Positions 26,984 through 35,203 of a stretch of 64,000 nt of DNA are shown one piece after another; within the stretch, counting starts at the first letter, position 1; every line of letters starts with the position of its first letter. The notes beneath the pieces were generated by a model. It had not been told where the DNA came from, did no database searches, and saw only the letters and a list, made by a program, of their open reading frames with translations. This stretch comes from Sphingomonas morindae (GTDB lineage Bacteria; Pseudomonadota; Alphaproteobacteria; Sphingomonadales; Sphingomonadaceae): contig NZ_CP084931.1 of the NCBI RefSeq assembly GCF_023822065.1, positions 488,102 to 552,101 of the forward strand. Direction: 5' to 3'. The translations under genes were made by a program, and so were the position numbers.

Positions 26984-28129
26984 TCAGCCTTCCACCAGGC
27001 AGGTGCGATCGATATCGGCGATGCGCGTGCGCCCGGTCAGCGCCATGGCGATGCGCATCTCCGCCTCGATGATGCGCAGCATATGCGCGACCCCCGCCTC
27101 GCCCGCCGCCGCCAGCGCATAGACCCAGGCGCGCCCGAGCAGCACCGCCTGCGCGCCGAGCGCGAGCATGCGCACCACGTCCAGCCCCGAACGCACCCCG
27201 CCATCCGCCAGCACCGCGATCCGCCCGGCCACCGCCTCGACGATCGCCGGCAGCGCGGTGACGGTGGCGGGCACGCCATCAAGCTGGCGGCCGCCATGGT
27301 TGGAGACGATGATCCCGTCCGCCCCCAGCGCCACCGCCGCGCGTGCATCCTCGGCATCCAGAATGCCCTTGATGAGCAGCGGCCCGTCCCAGCGCGCGCG
27401 GATGAACTCCAGATCGCGCCAGGTCACCGAGGGATCGAAATTGGCCTTCATCCAGCCGAGGAAATCCTCGAGCCCGCTATCGCGGCCGAGCACCGGCGCG
27501 ACATTGCCGAGCTGGTGCGGCCGGCCGCGCACGCCGACATCCCAGGCCCAGCGCGGATGGGTGACGCCCTGCCAGACGCGGCGCAGATCGCCCCGCAGCC
27601 CGGGCGCGCCGGCAAGCCCCGAATGCACGTCGCGATAGCGCGCGCCGGGCAGCGGCATGTCGACGGTGAAGATCAGCGTGGTGCAGCCCGCCGCCCGCGC
27701 CGCGTCGAGCAGGCTCTCCATGAAGCCGCGATCGCGGATCATGTAGAGCTGGAACCAGAAGGGCCGCGTCGCGGCGGCGGCGACCTCGGCCAGCGGGCAG
27801 CAGGAGACGGTGGAGAGCGCGAAAGGGATGGCCGCCGCCTCGGCCGCGCGCACCGCCTGGCGCTCGCCGCGCCGCGCGTTCATCCCCGCCAGGCCGATCG
27901 GCCCGAGCCCGACGGGCATCGCCATCGCCTCGCCGAACAGGCTGGTGGAGAGATCGATCGTCGAGACATCGGTGAGCACGCGCTGGCGCAGCGCGATCCG
28001 CTCCAGCTCGGCCACGTTCCGCCGCAGCGTCACCTCGGCATAGGAGCCGCCATCGATATATTCGAACAGGAAGGGCGGCAGGCGGCGCCGGGCGAGCGCC
28101 CGATAATCCAGCGCCGAGGCGGCCTTCAT
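26984..28129 (-). CDS. lldD: L-lactate dehydrogenase (FMN, respiratory)
   Basis: A 381-residue alpha-hydroxy-acid oxidase-family flavoprotein. It opens with [13 protein letters not shown], has [37 protein letters not shown], the FMN-lysine strand LLIKGI, the active-site histidine block [10 protein letters not shown] and [20 protein letters not shown] split over the FMN phosphate site. LldD oxidises L-lactate to pyruvate with electrons passed to the respiratory chain. The fucose pathway encoded next door releases L-lactate. The gene is divergent from the diketo-fuconate hydrolase gene; a 94-nt gap separates it from poxB downstream. Confidence 0.87.
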   Translation of the reverse strand: MKAASALDYRALARRRLPPFLFEYIDGGSYAEVTLRRNVAELERIALRQRVLTDVSTIDLSTSLFGEAMAMPVGLGPIGLAGMNARRGERQAVRAAEAAAIPFALSTVSCCPLAEVAAAATRPFWFQLYMIRDRGFMESLLDAARAAGCTTLIFTVDMPLPGARYRDVHSGLAGAPGLRGDLRRVWQGVTHPRWAWDVGVRGRPHQLGNVAPVLGRDSGLEDFLGWMKANFDPSVTWRDLEFIRARWDGPLLIKGILDAEDARAAVALGADGIIVSNHGGRQLDGVPATVTALPAIVEAVAGRIAVLADGGVRSGLDVVRMLALGAQAVLLGRAWVYALAAAGEAGVAHMLRIIEAEMRIAMALTGRTRIADIDRTCLVEG

Positions 28130-28181
28130 GCGCGCGGGATCGGGCGGGCGCGGAGCGCGCCGGACGGAGCGAGGGTCGCCG

Positions 28182-28210
28182 TTGACGTCATCACAGGGGG
28201 TTCCTAGAAC
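28182..28210 (+). promoter_or_regulatory. Putative sigma-70 type promoter of the hydrolase-lactonase pair
   Basis: TTGACG and TAGAAC are 17 nt apart, ending 76 nt before the ATG at 28287. It resembles the agaZ promoter candidate in box sequence and spacing. Visual match only. Confidence 0.45.
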
Positions 28211-28286
28211 CGGCGCACCGCCCCGGCAAGCGCGCTATTTTCCTGCGCTGGCTCGGTTTTCCGCTCCCAGCCAAGGACGATATCGC

Positions 28287-29144
28287 ATGAAATTCTGCCG
28301 CTACGGATCGCGTGGTGCCGAACGGCCCGGTCTGATCGACGGCGAGGGCCGGCTGCGCGATCTTTCGGCGCTGGTCGAGGACATCACCCCCGCGACGCTG
28401 GCCGCCGCGCGCGGCGCCGATCCCGCGACGCTGCCGCTGGTGGAGGGCACGCCGCGCCTGGGCGTGCCGGTGAAGGGCATCGGCAAGATCGTCGCCATCG
28501 GCCTCAACTATGCGGACCATGCCAAGGAGTCCGGCCTCCCCATTCCCACCGAGCCGGTGATGTTCATGAAGGCGCTGTCGAGCCTGACCGGGCCGAACGA
28601 CGAGGTGATGCTGCCCAAGAACAGCACGCATAGCGACTGGGAAGTCGAGCTTGGCGTGATCATCGGCAAGACCTGCCGCAACATTAGCGAGGACGCGGCG
28701 CTGGATCATGTCGCGGGCTATGTGCTGGTGAACGACGTGTCGGAGCGCTTCAACCAGAAGCAGCGCGGCAGCCAGTGGAGCAAGGGCAAGGGGCATGACA
28801 GCTTCTGCCCGGTCGGCCCCTGGCTGGTGACGCCGGACGAGATCGCCGACCCGCAGGCGCTGGACATGCGGCTGGACGTCAACGGCACGCGGATGCAGAC
28901 GGGCAATACCCGCACCATGATCTTCACGCTGCGCCAGCTGATCGCCTATGTGAGCGACTATGTGACGCTCTATCCCGGCGATCTGCTCATCACCGGCACG
29001 CCGCCGGGCGTCGGCGAGGGCAAGACCCCCGAGCCCATCTTCCTCAAACCGGGCGACGTGATGGAGCTGGAGATCGCGGGGCTCGGCACCCAGCGCCAGA
29101 CGGTGGCCGCCTGGCACCCGCTGGACGACGCGCCGCTGGCCTGA
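28287..29144 (+). CDS. 2,4-diketo-3-deoxy-L-fuconate hydrolase, FAH family
   Basis: A 285-residue fumarylacetoacetate-hydrolase-fold enzyme. The start MKFCRYGSRG, the GIGLNYADHAKE block and metal ligands in HSDWEVELGVIIGK and VNDVSERFNQ are clear; RGSQWSKGKGHDSFCPVGP and YPGDLLITGTPPGVG complete the fold. In non-phosphorylative 6-deoxyhexose routes such enzymes cleave 2,4-diketo-3-deoxy-fuconate (or -rhamnonate) into pyruvate and L-lactate. AAGGA precedes the ATG at 28287; an in-frame extension to 28128 lies across the promoter and is not used. The lactonase gene follows after 16 nt. Fuconate rather than rhamnonate is inferred from FucP and fucosidase neighbours. Confidence 0.82.
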   Translation: MKFCRYGSRGAERPGLIDGEGRLRDLSALVEDITPATLAAARGADPATLPLVEGTPRLGVPVKGIGKIVAIGLNYADHAKESGLPIPTEPVMFMKALSSLTGPNDEVMLPKNSTHSDWEVELGVIIGKTCRNISEDAALDHVAGYVLVNDVSERFNQKQRGSQWSKGKGHDSFCPVGPWLVTPDEIADPQALDMRLDVNGTRMQTGNTRTMIFTLRQLIAYVSDYVTLYPGDLLITGTPPGVGEGKTPEPIFLKPGDVMELEIAGLGTQRQTVAAWHPLDDAPLA

Positions 29145-29160
29145 ACCGGAGGCGGCGGCG

Positions 29161-29976
29161 GTGCTGATCGACGCGCATCTCCATCTCTGGTCGCTCGGCC
29201 ATGCCTGGCACGCCTGGCCGACGGCGGCGCTGCCGCGCATCCATCGCGATGTGACGGCGGACGAGGCGCAGGCCTGCCTCGCCGCGCATGGCGTGGAGGC
29301 GGCCGTGCTCGTCCAGGCCCAGCCGAGCCGCGCCGAAACCGACTGGCTGGCCGGGCTGGCCGCGCGCCTGCCCTGGATCGCCGGGGTGGTGGGCTGGGAG
29401 GATCTCGCCGCCCCGGACGCGCCCGCGCGCATCGCCGCGCGCGCGGCCGACCCGTGGATCAAGGGTCTGCGGCCGATGATGCAGGATCTCGCGCCGGACT
29501 GGATGCTCCAGCCCGCGCTGGCGCCGGCTTTCGCGGCGATGGCCGCGCACGGGCTGGTGCTGGATGCGCTGATCCGCCCGGCCCATCTGCCGGCGCTGGC
29601 CGAACTGGCGGCGCGCCACCCCGATCTCGCCATCGTCATCGATCATGGCGCCAAGCCCGACATTGCGGGCCGCGCCTATGCCGGCTGGGCGGACGACATG
29701 GCGCGGTTGGCCGCCCAGCCGCAGCTCGCCTGCAAGCTTTCGGGGCTCGTCACCGAGGCGGCGGCGGATTGGCGCACCGCCGATCTGGCCGAGCCGGTCG
29801 GGCATCTGTACGCGCTGTTCGGCCCGGACCGGCTGCTCTGGGGCAGCGACTGGCCGGTGCTGCTGCTCGCGGGCGACTATGGCGGCTGGCTGGCCGCGGC
29901 GCGCGCGCTGATCCCGGAGCCGGCGCGCGCGGCGGTGTTCGGCGGCACCGCCGCGCGCCTCTACCGGCTCGGCTGA
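29161..29976 (+). CDS. L-fuconolactonase, amidohydrolase family (COG3618)
   Basis: A 271-residue TIM-barrel hydrolase that opens fuconolactone to fuconate, the second step of the pathway. The metal motif is IDAHLHLWS at the N-terminus; VLVQAQPSRAET, VVGWEDL, IKGLRPMMQD, VIDHGAKPD and LLWGSDWPVLLL are the typical COG3618 blocks, the last carrying the catalytic Asp. The GTG at 29161 has GGAGG 9 nt upstream. It is convergent with the fucosidase gene, only 12 nt away. Rhamnonolactone is the main alternative substrate. Confidence 0.83.
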   Translation: MLIDAHLHLWSLGHAWHAWPTAALPRIHRDVTADEAQACLAAHGVEAAVLVQAQPSRAETDWLAGLAARLPWIAGVVGWEDLAAPDAPARIAARAADPWIKGLRPMMQDLAPDWMLQPALAPAFAAMAAHGLVLDALIRPAHLPALAELAARHPDLAIVIDHGAKPDIAGRAYAGWADDMARLAAQPQLACKLSGLVTEAAADWRTADLAEPVGHLYALFGPDRLLWGSDWPVLLLAGDYGGWLAAARALIPEPARAAVFGGTAARLYRLG

Positions 29977-29988
29977 GCCGCCGCCCGC

Positions 29989-31620
29989 TCAGGCGAGCCC
30001 GCGGCCCTCGATCCGCAGGCCGGGCACGAAGCCGCCTGCGGGCGCGGCGGGCAGCGTCAGCCGGAGCGCGGCCTCGTCCTGCACGAAGGGAATGGCGCCG
30101 CCCCCGTTCAGCGTCACCCGCTCGATCACCCCGCCGCCCGTGCCGCGCCGGCCGAGGCAGGCGATCACCGTTTCCGCCTGCGGCCATTCCAGCAGGAAGA
30201 GGTTCAGCCCGCCACGCCCCGCCGTGATGCGCAGGTCGCGCGCGGTGAAGGGCTTGATCGCATCCTCGCTGAACATGCCGGCGGGCGGCACCGTCGGCCC
30301 CTCGCCGAAGACCCGCCAGGGCCGGGTGCCGTAAATGCCTTCGCCGTTGATCGCGAACCAGCGCGCGAGATCGGCGAGGATCGCCTCCTCGTCGGTGTCG
30401 ATCGTGCCATCGGCGCGCATCGGGATGCTGAGCAGCAGATTGCCGTTCTTGGACACGACATCGCACAGCCGCTGCACCACCGTCTTGGCGCTCTTATAGC
30501 CGTGCCGCTCGAACAGCGCGCGATCATAATGCCAGTTGCCGATGCAGGTGCAGGTCTGCCACGGCTCGGCCTTGATGTCGGCGGCGAAGCCGCGCTCCAG
30601 ATCCTCGACCATGCCGGCCCGCTGGAAGGCGGTGAGCTGCTTGGCGGTGATCACCACGTCGGGCGTGCCGTGCCACGCCACCGCGCTGTTATAATAATGC
30701 GCCACCGCCTCCAGCCCGACGGTGCCGAAAGGCAGCTGGAAATCATCCAGATAGACCATGTCCGGCCGGTAGCGGCCGACAAGATCCTGCTGCCGCGCCA
30801 GCCATTTGGCGACATAGGCCACGCCGCGCGCGCCGGGCGGCGCATATTCGATCCACTGGCCGTCGCGGGCATCGTGCCACGCGTTCATCGCCTTCTCGCT
30901 GGTCAGGCCGGCGGGCGGCACGAAATAGGGGCCGTTATAGAGCGCCTGGGGATCGAGCCCGTCCCACCATTGGCCCCGGCCCTGATCCGCGCGGAGCCCG
31001 AAGGCATCGTAGCGCCGCCCCGCCTCGGGCCCGTGCGTGTCATAGCCATAGGCGGTCTGGTACCAGTGCCAGCTGTGCGAGCTGTGGTTGGACACGCAGA
31101 AGCGCAGCCCCTCGGCGCGGGCCAGCTTCTCCCAGGTGCCGACGATATCGCGCTTCGGCCCCACCCGCAGCGTGTTCCAGGCGTGGTGGCGGCTGTCGAA
31201 CGTGTCGAGATTGTCGTGATGGCAGGCGAGGCTGGTGAAATAGCGCGCGCCCGCCTTCTTGTAGAGGCCGATCAGATGCTCCGGCTCCCAATGCTCGGCC
31301 TTCCAGAGATTCTCGATCTCCATGAAGCCCGTGCGCGAGGGATGGCCATAGGTGCGCAGATGATGCTCGTAGAAGGGATGGCCCTGGATATACATGAGCC
31401 GGCCATACCAGTCGCCGAATTCGGGCACGCATTGCGCGGACCAGTGCGACCAGATGCCGAACTTTACGTCGCGGAACCAGTCGGGCACGCGATAGCCGGC
31501 CGCTAGCGAGCCCCAGTCGGCGGTGAAGGGGCCGGCCGCGCCGGGGGCCACCGCGCGCGCCGCGCCGGCCAGCGCGGGCGCGAGCGCCGCCGCGGTCATC
31601 AGGTCGCGTCGTCCGATCAT
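29989..31620 (-). CDS. GH29 alpha-L-fucosidase, exported
   Basis: A 543-residue retaining fucosidase. The N-terminus MIGRRDLMTAAALAPALAG has a twin-Arg signal. Catalytic-barrel features are DWFRDVKFGIWSHWS, YFTSLACHHDNLDTF (substrate histidines), VSNHSSHSWHW and PDMVYLDDFQL, where one Asp is the presumed nucleophile; DVVSKNGNLLLSIP is the classic GH29 block. A C-terminal beta-sandwich covers about residues 440-543. Family members release terminal L-fucose from glycans. The ATG overlaps the mutarotase stop (ATGA); the much longer in-frame reading to 31920 is a shadow. It is the last gene of the minus-strand fucose operon. Confidence 0.9.
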   Translation of the reverse strand: MIGRRDLMTAAALAPALAGAARAVAPGAAGPFTADWGSLAAGYRVPDWFRDVKFGIWSHWSAQCVPEFGDWYGRLMYIQGHPFYEHHLRTYGHPSRTGFMEIENLWKAEHWEPEHLIGLYKKAGARYFTSLACHHDNLDTFDSRHHAWNTLRVGPKRDIVGTWEKLARAEGLRFCVSNHSSHSWHWYQTAYGYDTHGPEAGRRYDAFGLRADQGRGQWWDGLDPQALYNGPYFVPPAGLTSEKAMNAWHDARDGQWIEYAPPGARGVAYVAKWLARQQDLVGRYRPDMVYLDDFQLPFGTVGLEAVAHYYNSAVAWHGTPDVVITAKQLTAFQRAGMVEDLERGFAADIKAEPWQTCTCIGNWHYDRALFERHGYKSAKTVVQRLCDVVSKNGNLLLSIPMRADGTIDTDEEAILADLARWFAINGEGIYGTRPWRVFGEGPTVPPAGMFSEDAIKPFTARDLRITAGRGGLNLFLLEWPQAETVIACLGRRGTGGGVIERVTLNGGGAIPFVQDEAALRLTLPAAPAGGFVPGLRIEGRGLA

Positions 31621-32000
31621 GGCTGGTCTCCCGTCTCGCCGGGCTGTTCCGCCAGGCTGAAGATGCGCGTGGTCGCCTGCCACTTCACGCCCGGCTCCGC
31701 ATCGCCGAGCGGGCGCTGCATGCCATCCATCAGCGTCTCCCAGGCGCGCACATCGGGGTTGGCCCGATCGGCGGCCGCCTTGGCGGCGGGATCGAAGCGC
31801 GGCCCCGTCTCCATCACCATCACCAGCCGCGTGCCGCGCCGGTAAATGTCCATGGCGGTGATGTCCGCCGCGCGGATGCTGCGCACCACCGCGGCCGGCA
31901 CCGCGCCGGCGGCGTGCCACGCCTCGTAGCGCGCGATGGCGTCCGCATCCTCGACCAGATCGAGCAGCAGCACATGGCGGTGCGGCGTGGTGGCGGCCAT
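31617..32000 (-). CDS. L-rhamnose/L-fucose mutarotase family protein (RhaM-like)
   Basis: A 127-residue ferredoxin-like-fold protein. RHVLLLDLVEDADAIARYEAWH is the first strand-helix, with the catalytic His-containing HAAGAVPAAVV next, then MDIYRRGTRLVMVMET and WETLMDGMQ. Members interconvert alpha and beta anomers of 6-deoxyhexoses; here L-fucose is the likely sugar from its position between the SDR and fucosidase genes. It is 2 nt after the SDR stop and overlaps the fucosidase gene by 4 nt. Confidence 0.8.
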   Translation of the reverse strand: MAATTPHRHVLLLDLVEDADAIARYEAWHAAGAVPAAVVRSIRAADITAMDIYRRGTRLVMVMETGPRFDPAAKAAADRANPDVRAWETLMDGMQRPLGDAEPGVKWQATTRIFSLAEQPGETGDQP

Positions 32001-32002
32001 CG

Positions 32003-32734
32003 TCAATTCACCCAGCCGCCATCGACGACATGCACCGCGCCGGTGGTGAAGCCGCTCTCGTCGGACGCGAGATAGAGGCCGAGCGCGGCGATCTCGTCGG
32101 GCGTGCCGAGCCGGCCCATGGGCTGGCGCGCGATGAACTGGGCGCGCGCCGCCGCATAATCGCCGGTGTCGTGCAGCCGCTGCTGGAGCGAGGGCGAGTC
32201 GACGGTGCCGGGGCAGATCGCGTTGCAGCGCACGCCCTGGCCCACGAAATCGGCTGCCACCGCCTTGGTCAGCCCGATCACCCCCGCCTTGGTGGCGCCA
32301 TAGGCGAAGCGGTTGGGGATGCCCTTGACCGAGCTTGCGATCGACGAGACGTTGACGATCGAGCCACCGCCCCGCGCCAGCATGGCCGGCAGCAAGGCGC
32401 GGATCATGCGGTACATGGCGGTCATGTTGAGATCGAGCGAAAAGGCCCAGGCGCGCTCGTCGCAGTCGAGGATGGTGCCGGCATGGACATAGCCGGCGAC
32501 GTTGAACAGCACGTCGACCGCGCCGAGCCGCTCGGCGATCGCCGCGATGGCCTCGGCATCGGTGACATCGAGCCGGGCCTGCTCGCAGCCGTCCAGCCCC
32601 TCCAGCAGCGCGGGATCGACATCGGTGGCGATCACGCGCGCGCCTTCCGCCGCGAAGCGCAGCGCGGCGGCGCGGCCGATGCCCTGCCCCGCCGCCGTGA
32701 TCAGCGCGGTCTTGCCGGCGAGCCGCCCGCTCAT
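32003..32734 (-). CDS. SDR dehydrogenase, probable 2-keto-3-deoxy-L-fuconate dehydrogenase
   Basis: A 243-residue short-chain dehydrogenase: cofactor loop ITAAGQGIGRAAAL, Asp39-type acidic residue after strand 2 (VIATDVDPALL) indicating NAD, FNVAGY, catalytic Ser in NVSSIAS, and YxxxK in AYGATKAGV. The proteins with TAAGQGIG and CNAICPGTVDSPSLQQR are the 2-keto-3-deoxy-fuconate dehydrogenases that oxidise C4, feeding the FAH-family hydrolase. It overlaps the UxaA-C gene by 4 nt. The longer in-frame reading to 33865 is a shadow. Confidence 0.83.
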   Translation of the reverse strand: MSGRLAGKTALITAAGQGIGRAAALRFAAEGARVIATDVDPALLEGLDGCEQARLDVTDAEAIAAIAERLGAVDVLFNVAGYVHAGTILDCDERAWAFSLDLNMTAMYRMIRALLPAMLARGGGSIVNVSSIASSVKGIPNRFAYGATKAGVIGLTKAVAADFVGQGVRCNAICPGTVDSPSLQQRLHDTGDYAAARAQFIARQPMGRLGTPDEIAALGLYLASDESGFTTGAVHVVDGGWVN

Positions 32735-33939
32735 GCCATGGCTCCCGCGCGGCGCGGCAGACAGGCCGGGCCGATCGGCTCGAACGCCTTGTAGGTGAGG
32801 ATGAACTCGCGATGGCCCAAGGCTTCCGAAACGGTCCGTTCGCCGGCGGCGACGGCGAGCACGCGGGCATGAATCTCGTGGCCGAGATCGTCCAGGCTGG
32901 CCTCGCCTTCCAGGATGCGGCCCGCGTTGATGTCCATGTCGGCGGCCAGCCGGCGCGCCGTTTCGGGATTGGCGCAGATCTTGATGACGGGCGCGATCGC
33001 GGAGCCCACCACCGAACCCCGCCCGGTCGTGAACAGCGTGAGATGCGCGCCGCAGGCGATCAGCTCCACGATCTCGGCATTGTCCGAGATGTTCGGGAAG
33101 CCGAAGCGCGGCTCGCCATCGGGCACCACGTCCAGCAGATAGAGGCCGCCGCTCGGCGCGCGGTCGCCGGGCTTGAGGATGCCGCTGATCGGCGAGGCGC
33201 CCGACTTGGAATAGGCGCCCATCGATTTTTCTTCCTGGGTGGTGAGCCCGCCCTCGGCATTGCCGGGCGCGAAGCTGCCAAAGCCCATGATGGTGTAATA
33301 GCGCTCGGCCTTGGCGACCGTGGCCTCGATCTCGGCGCCGAGCGCGGGCGTGATCGCGCGATCGGCCATGATCGTCTCGCACCCGACCAGCTCGCCCGTC
33401 TCCTCGAAGATGCAGGTTGCGCCCTCCGCCACCAGGCGATCGAAGGCCCGCCCCACCGCGGGATTGGCGGTGATGCCGCTGGTGCCGTCCGAGCCGCCGC
33501 AGATCGTCGCCACGACCAGCTCGTCCACCGCCATCGGCGCGCGCGGCGCGGCGTCGGCGGCGGCCTGGAGCCGGGCGACGGCGGCGCGGCCGGCGGCGAT
33601 GGTGGCGGCGGTGCCGCCCGCCTCCTGGATCACCAGCAGCTCGACCGGCCGCCCGCTCGCGGCGATCGCCTCGCGCAGCCGCTCGCGGTTGAAGCTCTCG
33701 CAGCCGAGCGAGACGAGCAGCACCCCGCCGACATTGGGATGGGTGGCCACGGCCTCCATCACGCGCCCGGCATAGGCATTGGGGTAGCAGCCCGGAAAAC
33801 CGATGAGATGGACATCGGGATGGTCCGCCGCATCGACGATCCGCCGCGCCACATGATGCGCGCACTCGACCAGATAGGCGACGGCGACGACATTGCGGAT
33901 GCCCTTGCGGCCATCGGCGCGGAGATAGCCCGAGATCAT
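32731..33939 (-). CDS. UxaA-family dehydratase, large C-terminal subunit (probable L-fuconate dehydratase)
   Basis: A 402-residue protein equal to the C-terminal part of altronate/galactarate dehydratase: GYLRADGRKGIRN, LIGFPGCYPN, GGVLLVSLGCE, VATICGGSDGTSGITANPA, EETGELVGCE, and TLFTTGRGSVVG with SAIAPVIKICAN. These enzymes are iron-dependent aldonate dehydratases with an SAF-domain part. No enolase-superfamily L-fuconate dehydratase is in the cluster, so this pair is the only candidate for the step fuconate to 2-keto-3-deoxyfuconate (inference). It overlaps the small subunit by ATGA and the SDR gene by 4 nt. Confidence 0.8.
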   Translation of the reverse strand: MISGYLRADGRKGIRNVVAVAYLVECAHHVARRIVDAADHPDVHLIGFPGCYPNAYAGRVMEAVATHPNVGGVLLVSLGCESFNRERLREAIAASGRPVELLVIQEAGGTAATIAAGRAAVARLQAAADAAPRAPMAVDELVVATICGGSDGTSGITANPAVGRAFDRLVAEGATCIFEETGELVGCETIMADRAITPALGAEIEATVAKAERYYTIMGFGSFAPGNAEGGLTTQEEKSMGAYSKSGASPISGILKPGDRAPSGGLYLLDVVPDGEPRFGFPNISDNAEIVELIACGAHLTLFTTGRGSVVGSAIAPVIKICANPETARRLAADMDINAGRILEGEASLDDLGHEIHARVLAVAAGERTVSEALGHREFILTYKAFEPIGPACLPRRAGAMA

Positions 33940-34241
33940 GACGCGTCCCCGGCGGCGTCGCGCAGATGAGCGGCGATATAGTCGCTTTTCATATTGTGCA
34001 TATGGACCCATTCGCCAGCGGCGCAGTCCTGCGTCATCGATCCGATCGGCGCGCCATATTTGATCACCCGCTCGCCCGCCGCGAGCGGGCGCCGCGCCAC
34101 CTTGTGGCCCACGGTGATGCCCTCGCGCGCGGGAATGGTGGCGCCGCCCACGATCAGCGGATCGCCGCTCTCGACGGGCCGCACGACCACATAGACATTG
34201 TCGTCCTCGTGCAGCAGGATCAGTCGGTCACCGGTATTCAC
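33936..34241 (-). CDS. UxaA-family small SAF-domain subunit
   Basis: A 101-residue protein matching the N-terminal SAF domain of UxaA: DRLILLHEDDNVYVVVRP, EGITVGHKVARRPL, ERVIKYGAPIGSMTQD and the terminal WVHMHNMKSD metal-binding His pair. With the 402-residue partner the sum (503) is close to one-piece UxaA (about 495). The GTG at 34241 overlaps the aldo/keto reductase stop (GTGA). The upstream in-frame sequence is a shadow of that gene. Confidence 0.85.
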   Translation of the reverse strand: MNTGDRLILLHEDDNVYVVVRPVESGDPLIVGGATIPAREGITVGHKVARRPLAAGERVIKYGAPIGSMTQDCAAGEWVHMHNMKSDYIAAHLRDAAGDAS

Positions 34242-35203
34242 GCGGGCTCCTCTTGCAGCGCGGACCACAAATGGGGCGGGATCGGCGCCGCCATGCGGGC
34301 GATCGTCTCGGCCACCTCGGCGGCGCCGGCGAGACCGGGGATCACGCAGGCGACGGCCGGATGGGTGAGCGGGAATTGCAGCGCCGCCGCGGGCAGCGCC
34401 ACGCCGCAGCCCCGGCACAGCGCCTCGAGCGCGCGCGCCCGCGCGATCAGCGGCGCCGGCGCCGGCGCATAATCGAAGAAGAGCTGGTCCGCCTCGGCGA
34501 GCGGGCGGGCGAGGATGCCGCTATTATATGGCCCGCCGATGATGACGCGGATGCCACGCGCGGCGCAGCGCGGCAGCAGCGTTTCGGCGGCGGCGCGATC
34601 GAGCAGGCTGTAGCGCCCGGCGAGCAGGATCACATCCAGCTCGACCCGGTCGATCAGTTCGAGGCAGATGGCGATTTCGTTGACGCCGATGCCGATCGCC
34701 CGGGTCAGCCCGGCGTCGCGCAGCGCGCGCATCGCGGGATAGCCGCCATCCAGAAACTCCCGCAGCCGCGCCGCATGGTCCGCGCCATGGGTGAGCGCGC
34801 CGAGATCGTGCGCGAGCAGCAGATCGACCCGATCGCGCCGCAGCCGGCCGAGGCTGTCCTCGAAGGAGCGGCGCACGCCATCGGCCGTGTAATCGAACAC
34901 CGGCTCATAGGGCAGCGCCTCGGCAAAGCCGTGCCGGGTGGTGGCGGGGTCGCTGGTCGGCACCAGCCGCCGTCCGACCTTGGTGGAGACGAGGACATCG
35001 CCGCGCCCGGCCAGCGCGCGGCCGAGCCGCGCCTCGGCCAGGCCGAAGCCGTAATGCGGCGCCGTGTCGAAATAGCCGATGCCGGCCTCGAGCGCCGCCG
35101 CCACCGTCGCCTCCGCCTCGGCATCGCCGATCGGGCGGTAGAGATTGCCGATCGCGGCGGTGCCCATGCCCAGCCGCGGCAGCGCGGGACCGAGGCCGCT
35201 CAT
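34238..35203 (-). CDS. Aldo/keto reductase, probable L-fucose (D-threo-aldose) 1-dehydrogenase
   Basis: A 321-residue AKR barrel. Catalytic residues are Tyr in FDTAPHYGFGLAE, Lys in VSTKVGRR and His in LLLAHDLG; LGRALAGR and IGIGVNE also match the D-threo-aldose dehydrogenase group (PdxI/Fdh type), which oxidises L-fucose to fuconolactone with NAD(P). It is between fucP and the UxaA small subunit, overlapping both by 4 nt, which is the expected place for the first oxidation. Substrate is inferred from context. Confidence 0.85.
   Translation of the reverse strand: MSGLGPALPRLGMGTAAIGNLYRPIGDAEAEATVAAALEAGIGYFDTAPHYGFGLAEARLGRALAGRGDVLVSTKVGRRLVPTSDPATTRHGFAEALPYEPVFDYTADGVRRSFEDSLGRLRRDRVDLLLAHDLGALTHGADHAARLREFLDGGYPAMRALRDAGLTRAIGIGVNEIAICLELIDRVELDVILLAGRYSLLDRAAAETLLPRCAARGIRVIIGGPYNSGILARPLAEADQLFFDYAPAPAPLIARARALEALCRGCGVALPAAALQFPLTHPAVACVIPGLAGAAEVAETIARMAAPIPPHLWSALQEEPA

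Noticed and set aside
32735..33865. N-terminal extension of the SDR frame
   Set aside because: Frame continues open through the UxaA gene but has no SDR or other domain signal.
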